Shown: positions 7,746 to 15,950 of the stretch, in pieces
Layout of the letters: each line of letters opens with the position of its first letter
Numbering within the stretch: the first letter of the stretch is position 1
NCBI RefSeq assembly: GCF_003353055.1
Contig: NZ_QKWJ01000076.1
Span: 439-35,808 of the forward strand
Direction: 5' to 3'
Length of the DNA: 35,370 bases
DNA from: Cupriavidus lacunae
GTDB taxonomy: Bacteria > Pseudomonadota > Gammaproteobacteria > Burkholderiales > Burkholderiaceae
Notes under the pieces: model-generated
Told to the model about the DNA's origin: nothing
Database searches by the model: none
Seen by the model: only the letters and a program-made list of their open reading frames with translations
Translations under genes and position numbers: made by a program

Positions 7746-8540
7746 TTACCCCGTAAACACTGGCGTGCGCTTGTCCAGGAACGCCTGCACCGCCTCGCGG
7801 TGGTCGGCAGTCTGGTGCGACAGCGCCTGGAAGCCGGCGGACAGCTCCAGCAGCGTATCCAGTCGGGTATGCATGGCCTCGCGCATCAGGCGCTTGGCCA
7901 GGCGCACGGCATGCGGCGGGTTGGCGGCGATGCGGCCGGCCAGCTCATAAGCCGTGGGCAGCAGCGCCTCGGGCGCGACCACGCGCGACACCAGGTTCCA
8001 TTCCAGCGCCAGCTTCGCATCGATCGGCTGGCCGGTGAAGGTCATTTCGGCCGCCCGCGACAGGCCGATCACGCGCGGCAGCAGCCACGCGCCGCCGTCG
8101 CCGGGGATGATGCCCAGCTTGACGAAGGACTCGGCAAACTGCGCGCGTTCCGACGCAATGCGGATATCGCACATGCAGGCCAGGTCCAGCCCCGCGCCGA
8201 TGGCCGCGCCGTTGACCGCGGCGATCACCGGCACTTCCAGGTTGAACAGCGCCAGCGGCAGCCGCTGGATGCCGCAGCGGTAGTCCTGCCGGATCTCCAT
8301 GCCCGGCACTGCGCCGGAAGCCTGGCGCTCCATGTCCTTGATATTGCCGCCGGACGAGAACGCCGTGCCCGCGCCGGTGATGACCACCGCGCGCACGCTG
8401 CGGTCGCCGTGGATACGCTCGATCGCGGCCAGGAACTCCGCCACGGCGGTATTGCCGGTCAGCGGGTTGCGGCGCTCGGGTTCGTTCATCGTCAGGGTGA
8501 CGATATGGTCCTGCTGCTCGTAGAGAAGGAAGTTGCTCAT
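7746..8540 (-). CDS. Crotonase-family enoyl-CoA hydratase/isomerase, PaaG-like
   Basis: A 264-residue crotonase. The CoA/oxyanion segments GTAFSSGGNIKDM (about 58-70) and AVNGAAIGAGLDLA (108-121) are present. The two glutamates of true enoyl-CoA hydratase are replaced: the first position is D119 and the second is F139. Instead it has the KLGIIPGDGGAWLLPR stretch with D148, which recalls the catalytic aspartate loop of PaaG-type isomerases. Isomerisation or another crotonase reaction is therefore more likely than simple hydration. The start is ATG at 8540 with GGAGAC six bases upstream. It is divergent from the CoA-transferase across a nested palindrome, so the two are probably co-regulated. 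The stop lies next to the IS-like scar but the gene is complete. Confidence 0.9.
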   Translation of the reverse strand: MSNFLLYEQQDHIVTLTMNEPERRNPLTGNTAVAEFLAAIERIHGDRSVRAVVITGAGTAFSSGGNIKDMERQASGAVPGMEIRQDYRCGIQRLPLALFNLEVPVIAAVNGAAIGAGLDLACMCDIRIASERAQFAESFVKLGIIPGDGGAWLLPRVIGLSRAAEMTFTGQPIDAKLALEWNLVSRVVAPEALLPTAYELAGRIAANPPHAVRLAKRLMREAMHTRLDTLLELSAGFQALSHQTADHREAVQAFLDKRTPVFTG

Positions 8541-8608
8541 GGCGATGTCTCCAGTCTGATCTTCGGATGCTGTCCTGGCGCCAAGGCTAAGCGACGCGCG
8601 CGCCCGCC

Positions 8609-8675
8609 GTCCAATATTCATTTCCGCACAGGCAATATCCGCTGGATATCAGTCGCCAACAAATGAATATTGGAC
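8609..8675. promoter_or_regulatory. Nested concentric palindrome (probable operator)
   Basis: GTCCAATATTCATTT (8609-8623) is repeated as its exact reverse complement at 8661-8675, with a 37-base spacer. Inside the spacer, ATATCC (8635-8640) and GGATAT (8644-8649) form a second dyad. Both dyads have the same centre, base 8642. The region lies between the divergent crotonase and CoA-transferase genes. The arms are 52 bp apart, about five helical turns. This is what a looping or cooperative dimer-of-dimers operator would look like; the regulator is not encoded next to it. Confidence 0.65.
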
Positions 8676-8751
8676 CTGCCGACCCCGCGCTCCTAACCTG
8701 TGATGCTGGCCCCGCACTGGCGCGCCGCAGAAGAACAGACCAAGGAGACGC

Positions 8752-9975
8752 ATGAAGCAAGCCCTCGAACACCTGAAGGTGCTGGACCTGACCCGCGTGC
8801 TGGCCGGGCCATGGGCCACCCAGAACCTGGCCGACATGGGCGCCGAGGTGATCAAGATCGAGCGCCCCGGCGCCGGCGACGACACCCGCGCCTGGGGCCC
8901 CCCGTTCCTGCGCGATGCCGCCGGGCAAGAGACGCGCGACTCGTCCTACTTCCTCAGCGCCAACCGCGGCAAGCGCTCGGTGACCGTGGACATCGCCACG
9001 CCCGCCGGGCAGGACATCATCCGCGAACTGGCACGACAGGCAGACGTGGTGGTCGAGAACTACAAGGTCGGCACGCTGGGGCGCTACGGCCTGGGTTATG
9101 AGGACCTGTGCGCGCTCAACCCCCGGCTGGTGTACTGCTCGATCACCGGCTTCGGCCAGAGCGGTCCGTACGCGGCGCTGCCGGGCTACGACTTCGTGTT
9201 CCAGGGCATGGGCGGGCTGATGAGCATCACGGGCATGCCCGACGGCGAACCGGGCGGCGGGCCGGTCAAGTCCGGCATTGCGATCACCGACCTGCTGACA
9301 GGCATGTACGCCACCACCGCGATCCTGGCCGCGCTGGAGCACCGCCACGTCAGCGGGGCGGGGCAGTACATCGACATGGCGCTGCTGGACTGCGTGGTCA
9401 CCATCAACTCCTACCAGGCCATCAACTACTTCCTGTCGGGCAAGGTCCCGCAGCGCATGGGCAATGCGCACTCCAACATGGTCCCGTACCAGGTATTCCG
9501 CTGCAAGGAGGGGGACGTCATCGTCGCGGTGGGCAACGACAGCCAGTACCGCGCCTTCTGCGAAGTGATCGGGCGGCCCGAGCTGGGGCGCGACGAGCGC
9601 TTCGCCAGCGCGGGACAGCGCAACCGCAACCGCGAGGCGCTGATCCCCCAGGTTGCCGAGGCCATGCTGGCCCGCACCATGACCGATTGGGTGGAACGCA
9701 TGGAGGCGGCCAACGTGCCGTGCGGGCCGATCTACAACATGGAGCAGGTGTTCGAGGACCCGCAGGTGCGCCACCGCGAGATGCAGGTGTCGCTGCCTCA
9801 TGGCGCCGGCGTACAGGCGCCCGGCCTGGCCAACCCGATCCGCCTGTCCGGAACGCCGGTCCGCTACGAACGCGCGGCGCCCACGCTGGGCGAGCATACC
9901 GACGACATCCTGCGCGATCGGCTGGGCTACGACGCGGCGCGCATCGCGGCGCTGCGCGAGTCAGGCGTGCTGTAG
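8752..9975 (+). CDS. CaiB/BaiF (family III) CoA-transferase
   Basis: A 407-residue family III CoA-transferase of normal length. The N terminus LKVLDLTRVLAGPWATQNLADMGAEVIKIE is classical (seen as two adjoining motifs), GQSGPY follows at about 135-140, and the acyl-anhydride-forming aspartate is D147 (GYDFVFQGMGG). It should move CoA between an acyl-CoA and a free carboxylate in the cytosol. The start is ATG at 8752 after AAGGAGACGC. It is divergent from the PaaG-like crotonase and is followed 53 bp later by a Bug solute receptor. Together they suggest uptake, CoA activation and breakdown of one carboxylic acid. The acid is unknown. Confidence 0.93.
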   Translation: MKQALEHLKVLDLTRVLAGPWATQNLADMGAEVIKIERPGAGDDTRAWGPPFLRDAAGQETRDSSYFLSANRGKRSVTVDIATPAGQDIIRELARQADVVVENYKVGTLGRYGLGYEDLCALNPRLVYCSITGFGQSGPYAALPGYDFVFQGMGGLMSITGMPDGEPGGGPVKSGIAITDLLTGMYATTAILAALEHRHVSGAGQYIDMALLDCVVTINSYQAINYFLSGKVPQRMGNAHSNMVPYQVFRCKEGDVIVAVGNDSQYRAFCEVIGRPELGRDERFASAGQRNRNREALIPQVAEAMLARTMTDWVERMEAANVPCGPIYNMEQVFEDPQVRHREMQVSLPHGAGVQAPGLANPIRLSGTPVRYERAAPTLGEHTDDILRDRLGYDAARIAALRESGVL

Positions 9976-10028
9976 CGCTGGGCCGGGTACGGCCACGAAC
10001 ATCACGACAATAACCAGAGGAGACCAAA

Positions 10029-11030
10029 ATGCCAGCCAGCAACCTGTTCCGCCCAACCGCCGCGAAAGCGGCGGCGATATCCTGCCTTGCCGCGATGGCG
10101 CTGTGCGTCGCGGCCATGCCGCTGCACGCGCAGACCCGCGCGCAGCCGATCCGCCTGGTCGTGCCCTATCCGCCCGGCGGCGCCGCCGACCAGATCACCC
10201 GCCTGGTGGCACAGCAGGCCAGCGTCTCGCTGGGCACGTCGATCGTGATCGAGAACAAGGCCGGCGCCGGCGGCATCATCGCGGCCGAGACCGTGGCCCG
10301 CGCCGAGCCGGATGGCCAGACCTTCCTGGTCGGCTCCAATGCCCCGCTGGTGATCAACAGCGCGCTCTATGCCAAGCTGCCTTATGACCCGGTCAAGGAC
10401 TTCCGCCCGGTGGCCGGCATGGGCAAGTCGCCGCTGCTGCTGGTGACGCGCCAGGACCTGCCGGTGAAATCCGTGCAAGAACTGGTCTCGCTGGGCAAGC
10501 AGGCCCCGGGCAAGCTGAGCATGGGCTCGGCCAGCAACGGCAATATCACCCACCTGGCGGGCGAATATGCGGCATCGTCGCTCGGCATGCGCGTCACGCA
10601 CGTGCCGTTCGCGGGCAGCGCCCCGGCCATCGTCAGCCTGCTGGGCAAGAACATCGACTTCATGTTCGATGCCTTGCCTTCGTCGATGCAGCAAGCCAGG
10701 AGCGGCAAGCTGCATGCGCTGGCCATCCTGGACAGCCGCCGCTTCCCGCTGCTGCCGGACGTGCCCACCATGCAGGAGCTGGGCTTTCCCGGCCTGGAAG
10801 CCAGCGCGTGGTTCGGCGTGGTCGCGCCCGCGCGCACGCCCGACGAACCCGTGGCGGCGCTGAACCGCGCCATCAATGCGGCACTGCAGCGGCCGGACTT
10901 GCAGGAGAAGTTGCATGCCATCGGCGCGCAGCCCATGCCGGGCAGCGCCGATGCCTTTGGCAAATTCATCCGCGACGAACGCGCGCGCTGGATCCCGCTG
11001 GCGAAGACACTGGGCGTCAAGGCCGACTAG
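10029..11030 (+). CDS. Bug/TctC-family periplasmic solute receptor 1
   Basis: A 333-residue tripartite-tricarboxylate-type receptor. A Sec signal peptide occupies residues 1-34 (hydrophobic 16-31, likely cleavage after LHA). The mature part begins with the Bug signature QPIRLVVPYPPGGAADQITR, which forms the carboxylate-binding loop, followed by IVIENKAGAGGIIAAE. The start is ATG at 10029 with AGGAGA seven to eight bases upstream. It probably binds a carboxylate in the periplasm. No TctA/TctB membrane partner lies nearby, which is usual for the many orphan Bug proteins of Burkholderiales. Its place after the CoA-transferase suggests the two serve the same substrate. Confidence 0.93.
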   Translation: MPASNLFRPTAAKAAAISCLAAMALCVAAMPLHAQTRAQPIRLVVPYPPGGAADQITRLVAQQASVSLGTSIVIENKAGAGGIIAAETVARAEPDGQTFLVGSNAPLVINSALYAKLPYDPVKDFRPVAGMGKSPLLLVTRQDLPVKSVQELVSLGKQAPGKLSMGSASNGNITHLAGEYAASSLGMRVTHVPFAGSAPAIVSLLGKNIDFMFDALPSSMQQARSGKLHALAILDSRRFPLLPDVPTMQELGFPGLEASAWFGVVAPARTPDEPVAALNRAINAALQRPDLQEKLHAIGAQPMPGSADAFGKFIRDERARWIPLAKTLGVKAD

Positions 11031-11047
11031 CGCTGCGCCGGCCGCGG

Positions 11048-11067
11048 CCTCACTCAAGCGGGTGAGG
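11048..11067 (+). terminator. Hairpin after Bug receptor 1
   Basis: CCTCAC (11048-11053) and GTGAGG (11062-11067) form a 6-bp stem with an 8-base loop, 17 bases past the stop. There is no T tract. It may reduce read-through into the PQQ dehydrogenase gene. Confidence 0.25.
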
Positions 11068-11186
11068 GCGGGCGGCTACCGCGCAAGGACCATCCGTCAC
11101 TTCGGGTAATCCCGGTATGTAAACGGCGCGCGCACAGACCATCCTTGTAGGCGCAGTCCATATAACAAGCCTCACAAGGAGACGAG

Positions 11187-13367
11187 ATGAGCCATGCGTT
11201 GATGCGGGCGACGGACACGGCTGCCGTCGACATCGGAAGGCAGGCGCGCCATCCAGCGGGTTCCCGGGCGGGTCGCAGCGCCCGGGCGCTATGGCTGGCC
11301 GTGGCGGCACTGGCGCTCGGCCTGCACGGCGCGGGCGCCGGCGCGGCGGCGCCGCGCAATGCCGCAGTCAAGGTCGACGGCAGTTTCATCCGCAGCAACG
11401 AGCAGGCCGCCCGCGACTGGCCCAGCCACGGCCTGGACTACGCCGAGACCCGCTTCAGCCGCCTCAGGCAGATCGATGCCGGCAACGTGCGCGACCTGGG
11501 CCTGGTATGGACCTACAACCTTGAGTCGACCCGCGGCGTGGAGGCGACCCCGCTGGTGGTGGACGGCGTGATGTACGTGACCGCGTCGTGGAGCGTGGTG
11601 CATGCCGTCGATGCGCGCACCGGCAAGCGGCTCTGGACCTTCGATCCCAAGGTGGACCGCTCGCTTGGCTATCGCGGCTGCTGCGACGTGGTCAACCGCG
11701 GCGTGGCGCTGTACCAGGGCAAGGTGTTCGTGGCGGCCTACGACGGCCGGCTGATTGCGCTGGATGCCGCCAGCGGCCGCAAGCTGTGGGAGAAGGACAC
11801 CATCATCGACCGCAAGCACTCGTACACCATCACCGGCGCGCCGCGCGTATTCAAGGGCAAGGTCATCATCGGCAATGGCGGCGCTGAATTTGGCGTGCGC
11901 GGCTATATCACCGCCTACGACGCCGGCACCGGCGAGCAGAAGTGGCGCTGGTTCACGGTGCCGGGGGATCCGTCCAGGCCGTTCGAGGACGAGTCAATGG
12001 CGGCGGCAGCCAAGACCTGGGACCCCAGCGGCAAATACTGGGAGGCGGGCGGCGGCGGCACGGCGTGGGACTCACTGGCCTTCGACCCCGAACTGAACCT
12101 GATGTACGTGGGCACCGGCAATGGCTCGCCGTGGTCGCGCAGCAAGCGCAGCCCGGCCGGCGGCGACAACCTTTACCTGGCCTCGGTGGTCGCGCTCGAT
12201 CCCGACACCGGCAAATACGTCTGGCACTACCAGGAAACCCCGGGCGACAACTGGGACTACACCTCGACGCAGTCGCTGATCCTGGCCGACCTGAAGCTCG
12301 ACGGGCAGATGCGCAAGGTCATCCTGCACGCGCCCAAGAACGGCTTCTTCTTCGTCATCGACCGCACCAACGGCAAGTTCATCTCGGCGAAGAATTTCGT
12401 CGACGTGAACTGGGCCACCGGCTATGACGCCAACGGGCGCCCGATCGAGCGGCCCGAGGCACGCGCCACCGACAAGCCCTATGACTCGGTCCCGGGCCCG
12501 TACGGCGCGCACAACTGGCATCCGATGTCGTTCAATCCGCAGACCGGGCTGGTCTACCTGCCGGCGCAGAACGTGCCGATCAACCTGATGGACGACAAGA
12601 CCTGGCACTTCAATGAAGGCAAGCCTGGCACGCCGCATGGCAACGTGGGCTGGAACACCGCCAAGTTCCTGAACGCCGAGCCGCCCAAGAGCAAGCCGTT
12701 CGGCCGGCTGATCGCCTGGGACCCTGTGCAGCAGAAGGCCGCGTGGACGCAGGAACAGGTGTCGCCGTGGAACGGCGGCACGCTGACCACCGCCGGCAAC
12801 CTGGTGTTCCAGGGCACCGCCGATGGCCGCTTTGTCGCCTATGACGCGCGCAGCGGCGACAAGCTGTGGGAGTCGCCCACTGGCACCGGCGTGGTGGCGG
12901 CGCCGGTCAGTTTCGAGCTCGACGGCGGGCAGTATGTATCGGTCGCGGTGGGTTGGGGCGGCGTTTACGGGCAGGCCCAGCGCGCCACCAACCGGCAGGG
13001 GCCGGGCACGGTCTACACCTTCGCGCTCGGGGGCAAGGCGCCGTTGCCCGCCTTTGCCGAATACCGCGCCGGCAAGCTGCTGCAGGGCGTGAAATACGAT
13101 CCCGCGCTGGGCAAGGAGGGCACCGCCCTGTACGTCAGCAATTGCGTGCTGTGCCACGGCGTGCCCGGCGTGGACCGCGGCGGCAATATCCCCAACCTGG
13201 GCTATATCGATGCCGCGTTTATCGAAAACCTGGACAAGGTCGTCTTCAAGGGGCCGGCAATGGCGCGCGGCATGCCGGACTTCACCGGCAAGCTGACGCC
13301 CGACGACGTCGAGAAGATCAAGGCCTTTATCCAGGGGACCGCGGACGCGGTACGACCCAAGCCCTGA
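11187..13367 (+). CDS. PQQ-dependent alcohol dehydrogenase fused to cytochrome c (quinohemoprotein)
   Basis: A 726-residue periplasmic type II quinohemoprotein. A signal/anchor helix is at about 33-55. An eight-bladed PQQ propeller follows, with PQQ-contacting E119, the vicinal disulfide pair C165-C166 (RGCCDVVNRG) and the catalytic aspartate D357 in PGDNWDYTS. The residue two after D357 is Thr, not Asp, so Ca2+ rather than a lanthanide is expected. A C-terminal cytochrome c domain has CVLCH (C653, C656, H657) and candidate Met ligands M692/M696. It oxidises alcohols or aldehydes and passes electrons through the heme to the respiratory chain. The start is ATG at 11187 with AAGGAG upstream. 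No pqq synthesis gene is in the window. It follows Bug receptor 1 by 156 bp. Confidence 0.95.
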   Translation: MSHALMRATDTAAVDIGRQARHPAGSRAGRSARALWLAVAALALGLHGAGAGAAAPRNAAVKVDGSFIRSNEQAARDWPSHGLDYAETRFSRLRQIDAGNVRDLGLVWTYNLESTRGVEATPLVVDGVMYVTASWSVVHAVDARTGKRLWTFDPKVDRSLGYRGCCDVVNRGVALYQGKVFVAAYDGRLIALDAASGRKLWEKDTIIDRKHSYTITGAPRVFKGKVIIGNGGAEFGVRGYITAYDAGTGEQKWRWFTVPGDPSRPFEDESMAAAAKTWDPSGKYWEAGGGGTAWDSLAFDPELNLMYVGTGNGSPWSRSKRSPAGGDNLYLASVVALDPDTGKYVWHYQETPGDNWDYTSTQSLILADLKLDGQMRKVILHAPKNGFFFVIDRTNGKFISAKNFVDVNWATGYDANGRPIERPEARATDKPYDSVPGPYGAHNWHPMSFNPQTGLVYLPAQNVPINLMDDKTWHFNEGKPGTPHGNVGWNTAKFLNAEPPKSKPFGRLIAWDPVQQKAAWTQEQVSPWNGGTLTTAGNLVFQGTADGRFVAYDARSGDKLWESPTGTGVVAAPVSFELDGGQYVSVAVGWGGVYGQAQRATNRQGPGTVYTFALGGKAPLPAFAEYRAGKLLQGVKYDPALGKEGTALYVSNCVLCHGVPGVDRGGNIPNLGYIDAAFIENLDKVVFKGPAMARGMPDFTGKLTPDDVEKIKAFIQGTADAVRPKP

Positions 13368-13392
13368 GGGCCGGGAAGGGCCGGGCCGGGGC

Positions 13393-14385
13393 TCAGTCCT
13401 CGGCCTGGAATCCGGTCGCCTCCACGATCGGCTTCCACGCGGCGCGCTCCAGCTGGATGCGGCGGCGGGCTTCCTGGCCGGGGCGCGCCACCACTTCCAG
13501 GCCAAGCGCTTCCAACTTGGCCGCGGTGGCGGCGTTGGCCGAGGCGGCGAGGAACATCTTTTCCACCTGCGCCACCACGTCCGGCTGGGTGCCGGCCGGG
13601 ACGAACACGCCGTACCAGCTGGTGGCGTAGTCATACTGGCTGAAGCCCTGTTCCTTCATGGTGGGCACTTCGGGCAGTGCCTTGGCCCGGCGCGTGCCGC
13701 TCACGCCCAGGAAGCGCAGCTTGCCGCCCTTGTACAGCGGCATCATGCTGGCCACGGCATCCCAGCCGATCGACACATTGCCGCTGATCACATCCACCAG
13801 CATCGGGGACGCGCCCCGATACGCCGCCGGCGTGATCGCGATGCCTTCCATCTTGCCCAGTGCCACGGTGCCCAGGTGGCCGGCGCTGCCGATGGTGGCC
13901 AGGCCCAGGCTGGCGCCGCCCGGGTTGCGCCTGGCCCAGATCACGTACTCCTTCATGTTCTGGTAGGGCTGATGCACGCCGGTCGCGACCACGGTCGGCA
14001 CATCGGTCAGCACCGCCGCGGGCACCAGGTCCTTGTCCGCGTCGTAGGACAGCTTCTTGTAAGTCAGCGGAAAGATGGTGAACAGGGGCGAAGGACCAAT
14101 GAACACGGTCTTGCCATCGGGCTTGGAGCGCTTCACGTAGTCGAGCGCCAGGCGCGCGGAGGCACCGGGGCGGTTTTCCACGATCACCGTGCCGTGGCCG
14201 TCCTGGCGCAGTTGCTCGGCATACAGGCGCGCCAGGCTGTCGGCGGCACCGCCGGGCGCGTAGCCGACGATGATATGCATCGGTTCGGCATCGGCCGCGC
14301 CGGCCGGCGCGGTCATGGCGAAGGTGGCGGCAGCAACGGCGGTCAGGGCCAGCAGCCGGCGCGTCAATCGGACTTGATCAGTCAT
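13393..14385 (-). CDS. Bug/TctC-family periplasmic solute receptor 2
   Basis: A 330-residue Bug receptor. The signal peptide is residues 1-31 with an arginine-rich n-region (RLTRR) and an AGA-A type cleavage site. The mature start, MHIIVGYAPGGAADSLARL, is the Bug ligand loop, and VIVENRPGASARLA follows. The start ATG at 14385 is chosen because it begins a clean signal peptide; no good ribosome site precedes it, and a GTG at 14433 would overlap the amidase end. It lies 29 bp after the amidase stop on the same strand, so it is probably translated from the same message and binds the amide substrate or its acid product. It is convergent with the PQQ dehydrogenase, 25 bp apart. Confidence 0.92.
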   Translation of the reverse strand: MTDQVRLTRRLLALTAVAAATFAMTAPAGAADAEPMHIIVGYAPGGAADSLARLYAEQLRQDGHGTVIVENRPGASARLALDYVKRSKPDGKTVFIGPSPLFTIFPLTYKKLSYDADKDLVPAAVLTDVPTVVATGVHQPYQNMKEYVIWARRNPGGASLGLATIGSAGHLGTVALGKMEGIAITPAAYRGASPMLVDVISGNVSIGWDAVASMMPLYKGGKLRFLGVSGTRRAKALPEVPTMKEQGFSQYDYATSWYGVFVPAGTQPDVVAQVEKMFLAASANAATAAKLEALGLEVVARPGQEARRRIQLERAAWKPIVEATGFQAED

Positions 14386-14414
14386 GGCAGTCAGGGAGCG
14401 ATGTTGTGAGGTGG

Positions 14415-15842
14415 TCAGGGCAAGGCGGGCCACTGGCCGGTGAAGTCATGCACGGATTCGAACAGGGCCGCCGCCCGCAGCATTGCGGCATCGACGCGGA
14501 ACTGCCCGACCAGCTGCAGCCCGATCGGCAGCCCGTCGTTGCCAAAGCCGCAGGGCAGGCTGATGGCCGGATGCCCCGTCATATTGAACGGCATGGTCCA
14601 GGGGAACCAGTTCGCGCGCACATTGGGATAATCCTGGCCGTCGATGTCGATCGTGCCGAAAAGATCCTGTTCCAGCGGCAATGCGGTGCGCGTGATGGTG
14701 GGCATGACCAGCAGGTCGGCGCGAGCCAGCAACGCCTGCACGCGCAGGAACAGCTGCGAGCGCTCGAACATTGCCTGCTGGTATTCCACCGCGGTGAAGG
14801 CAGCGGCGGATTCCACCTGGCGCACGAAGGTCGGGCTCAGGGCATCGCGGTGCTGCGCCACGATCGGCGCAAAGCGCGTGCGCCATACCGTGTGGTTGAT
14901 GGCGCGCCAGACCGGCTCCACGTCGAACCCCTCGCCGCCGAAGGGCTCCAGCTCGGCGCCGAGCGCGCGCAGCTTGTCGAGGCTGGCCTCGAACGCGCGC
15001 GCCACGTCGGCCGATGCCGGGCGGCCCGGCGGCGCCAGGCAATAGAGGATGCGCCGACCGCGCAGGTCGCCCTGCGGCTGTGCGGCGGCCACGTAGTCTG
15101 CTGCTGGCATGCCGATCGACCACGGGTCGCATGCATGCTCGCCGGCCATGGCCTGCAGCATCAGGCCGGTGTCGGCCACCGTGCGGGTGGTGGGCGTCAC
15201 GTAGGTCTGGTTGCCGAACAGGTCCTGCGCCTGGCTGTGCGGAATCACCCCCTGGCTCTGCTTGATGCCCACGACGCCGTTGCAGGCGGCGGGAATGCGC
15301 GTGGAGCCGCCGCCATCGGTTGCCACCGCCAGCGGCGCGATGCCGCTGGCCACCGCCACCGCGGCGCCGCCGCTTGAGCCGCCGCTGGTGCGCCCGGCGT
15401 GCCAGGCATTGCGGGTGCGCCCGAACAGGGGCGAATCGGTCAGGCACTTGGAGCCGAATTCCGGTGTGGTGGTCTTGCCGACCAGGATGGCGCCCTGTAC
15501 GCGCAGCCGCGCCACCGCCACGGCGTCTTCGGCCGGCACGTTGTCGCGCATCGGCACGGCGCCAAAGGTGGTGCGCACGCCGCCCGTGTTGACGATGTCC
15601 TTCACCGTGAACGGGATACCGTGCAGCGGGGGCAGCGGCCGGCCGGACATGACTTCCGCTTCCGCCGCGCGCGCCGCGGCCATGGCCTGGTCCGCGCACA
15701 GCGTGATAAAACAGTTCAGCACCGGCTGCAGCCGTTCGGCGCGCGCGAGCACGGCACCGGTCAGTTCCACCGGCGAGACTTCCTTGCGCCGGATGCGTTG
15801 CTGCAGTTCCGCGGCGCTGACAAGACAAAGCGCTTCGCTCAT
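14415..15842 (-). CDS. Amidase signature (AS) family hydrolase
   Basis: A 475-residue amidase. The catalytic triad of the family is complete: K81 (FTVKDI), cis-Ser S156 in TSGGSSGG and nucleophile S180 in DGGGSTRIPA. No signal peptide is seen, so it is cytosolic. It hydrolyses a carboxamide to acid and ammonia; the substrate may be an aliphatic or aryl amide and cannot be read from sequence. A GatA role is unlikely because gatB and gatC are absent and the neighbours are catabolic. The start is ATG at 15842 with AAGGAGA ten bases upstream. It leads a two-gene unit with Bug receptor 2 and lies 108 bp behind the LysR gene on the same strand. Confidence 0.92.
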   Translation of the reverse strand: MSEALCLVSAAELQQRIRRKEVSPVELTGAVLARAERLQPVLNCFITLCADQAMAAARAAEAEVMSGRPLPPLHGIPFTVKDIVNTGGVRTTFGAVPMRDNVPAEDAVAVARLRVQGAILVGKTTTPEFGSKCLTDSPLFGRTRNAWHAGRTSGGSSGGAAVAVASGIAPLAVATDGGGSTRIPAACNGVVGIKQSQGVIPHSQAQDLFGNQTYVTPTTRTVADTGLMLQAMAGEHACDPWSIGMPAADYVAAAQPQGDLRGRRILYCLAPPGRPASADVARAFEASLDKLRALGAELEPFGGEGFDVEPVWRAINHTVWRTRFAPIVAQHRDALSPTFVRQVESAAAFTAVEYQQAMFERSQLFLRVQALLARADLLVMPTITRTALPLEQDLFGTIDIDGQDYPNVRANWFPWTMPFNMTGHPAISLPCGFGNDGLPIGLQLVGQFRVDAAMLRAAALFESVHDFTGQWPALP

Positions 15843-15950
15843 GGGGCGGGCGTCTCCTTAAAGTGACCGCGCCTGCCGGCTCCGGCGCGCGCAGGCGTGA
15901 TGTCGATGAGCTGGAACGGGCATCTTACAACCGGCGGGGGTCGGCGGGCA

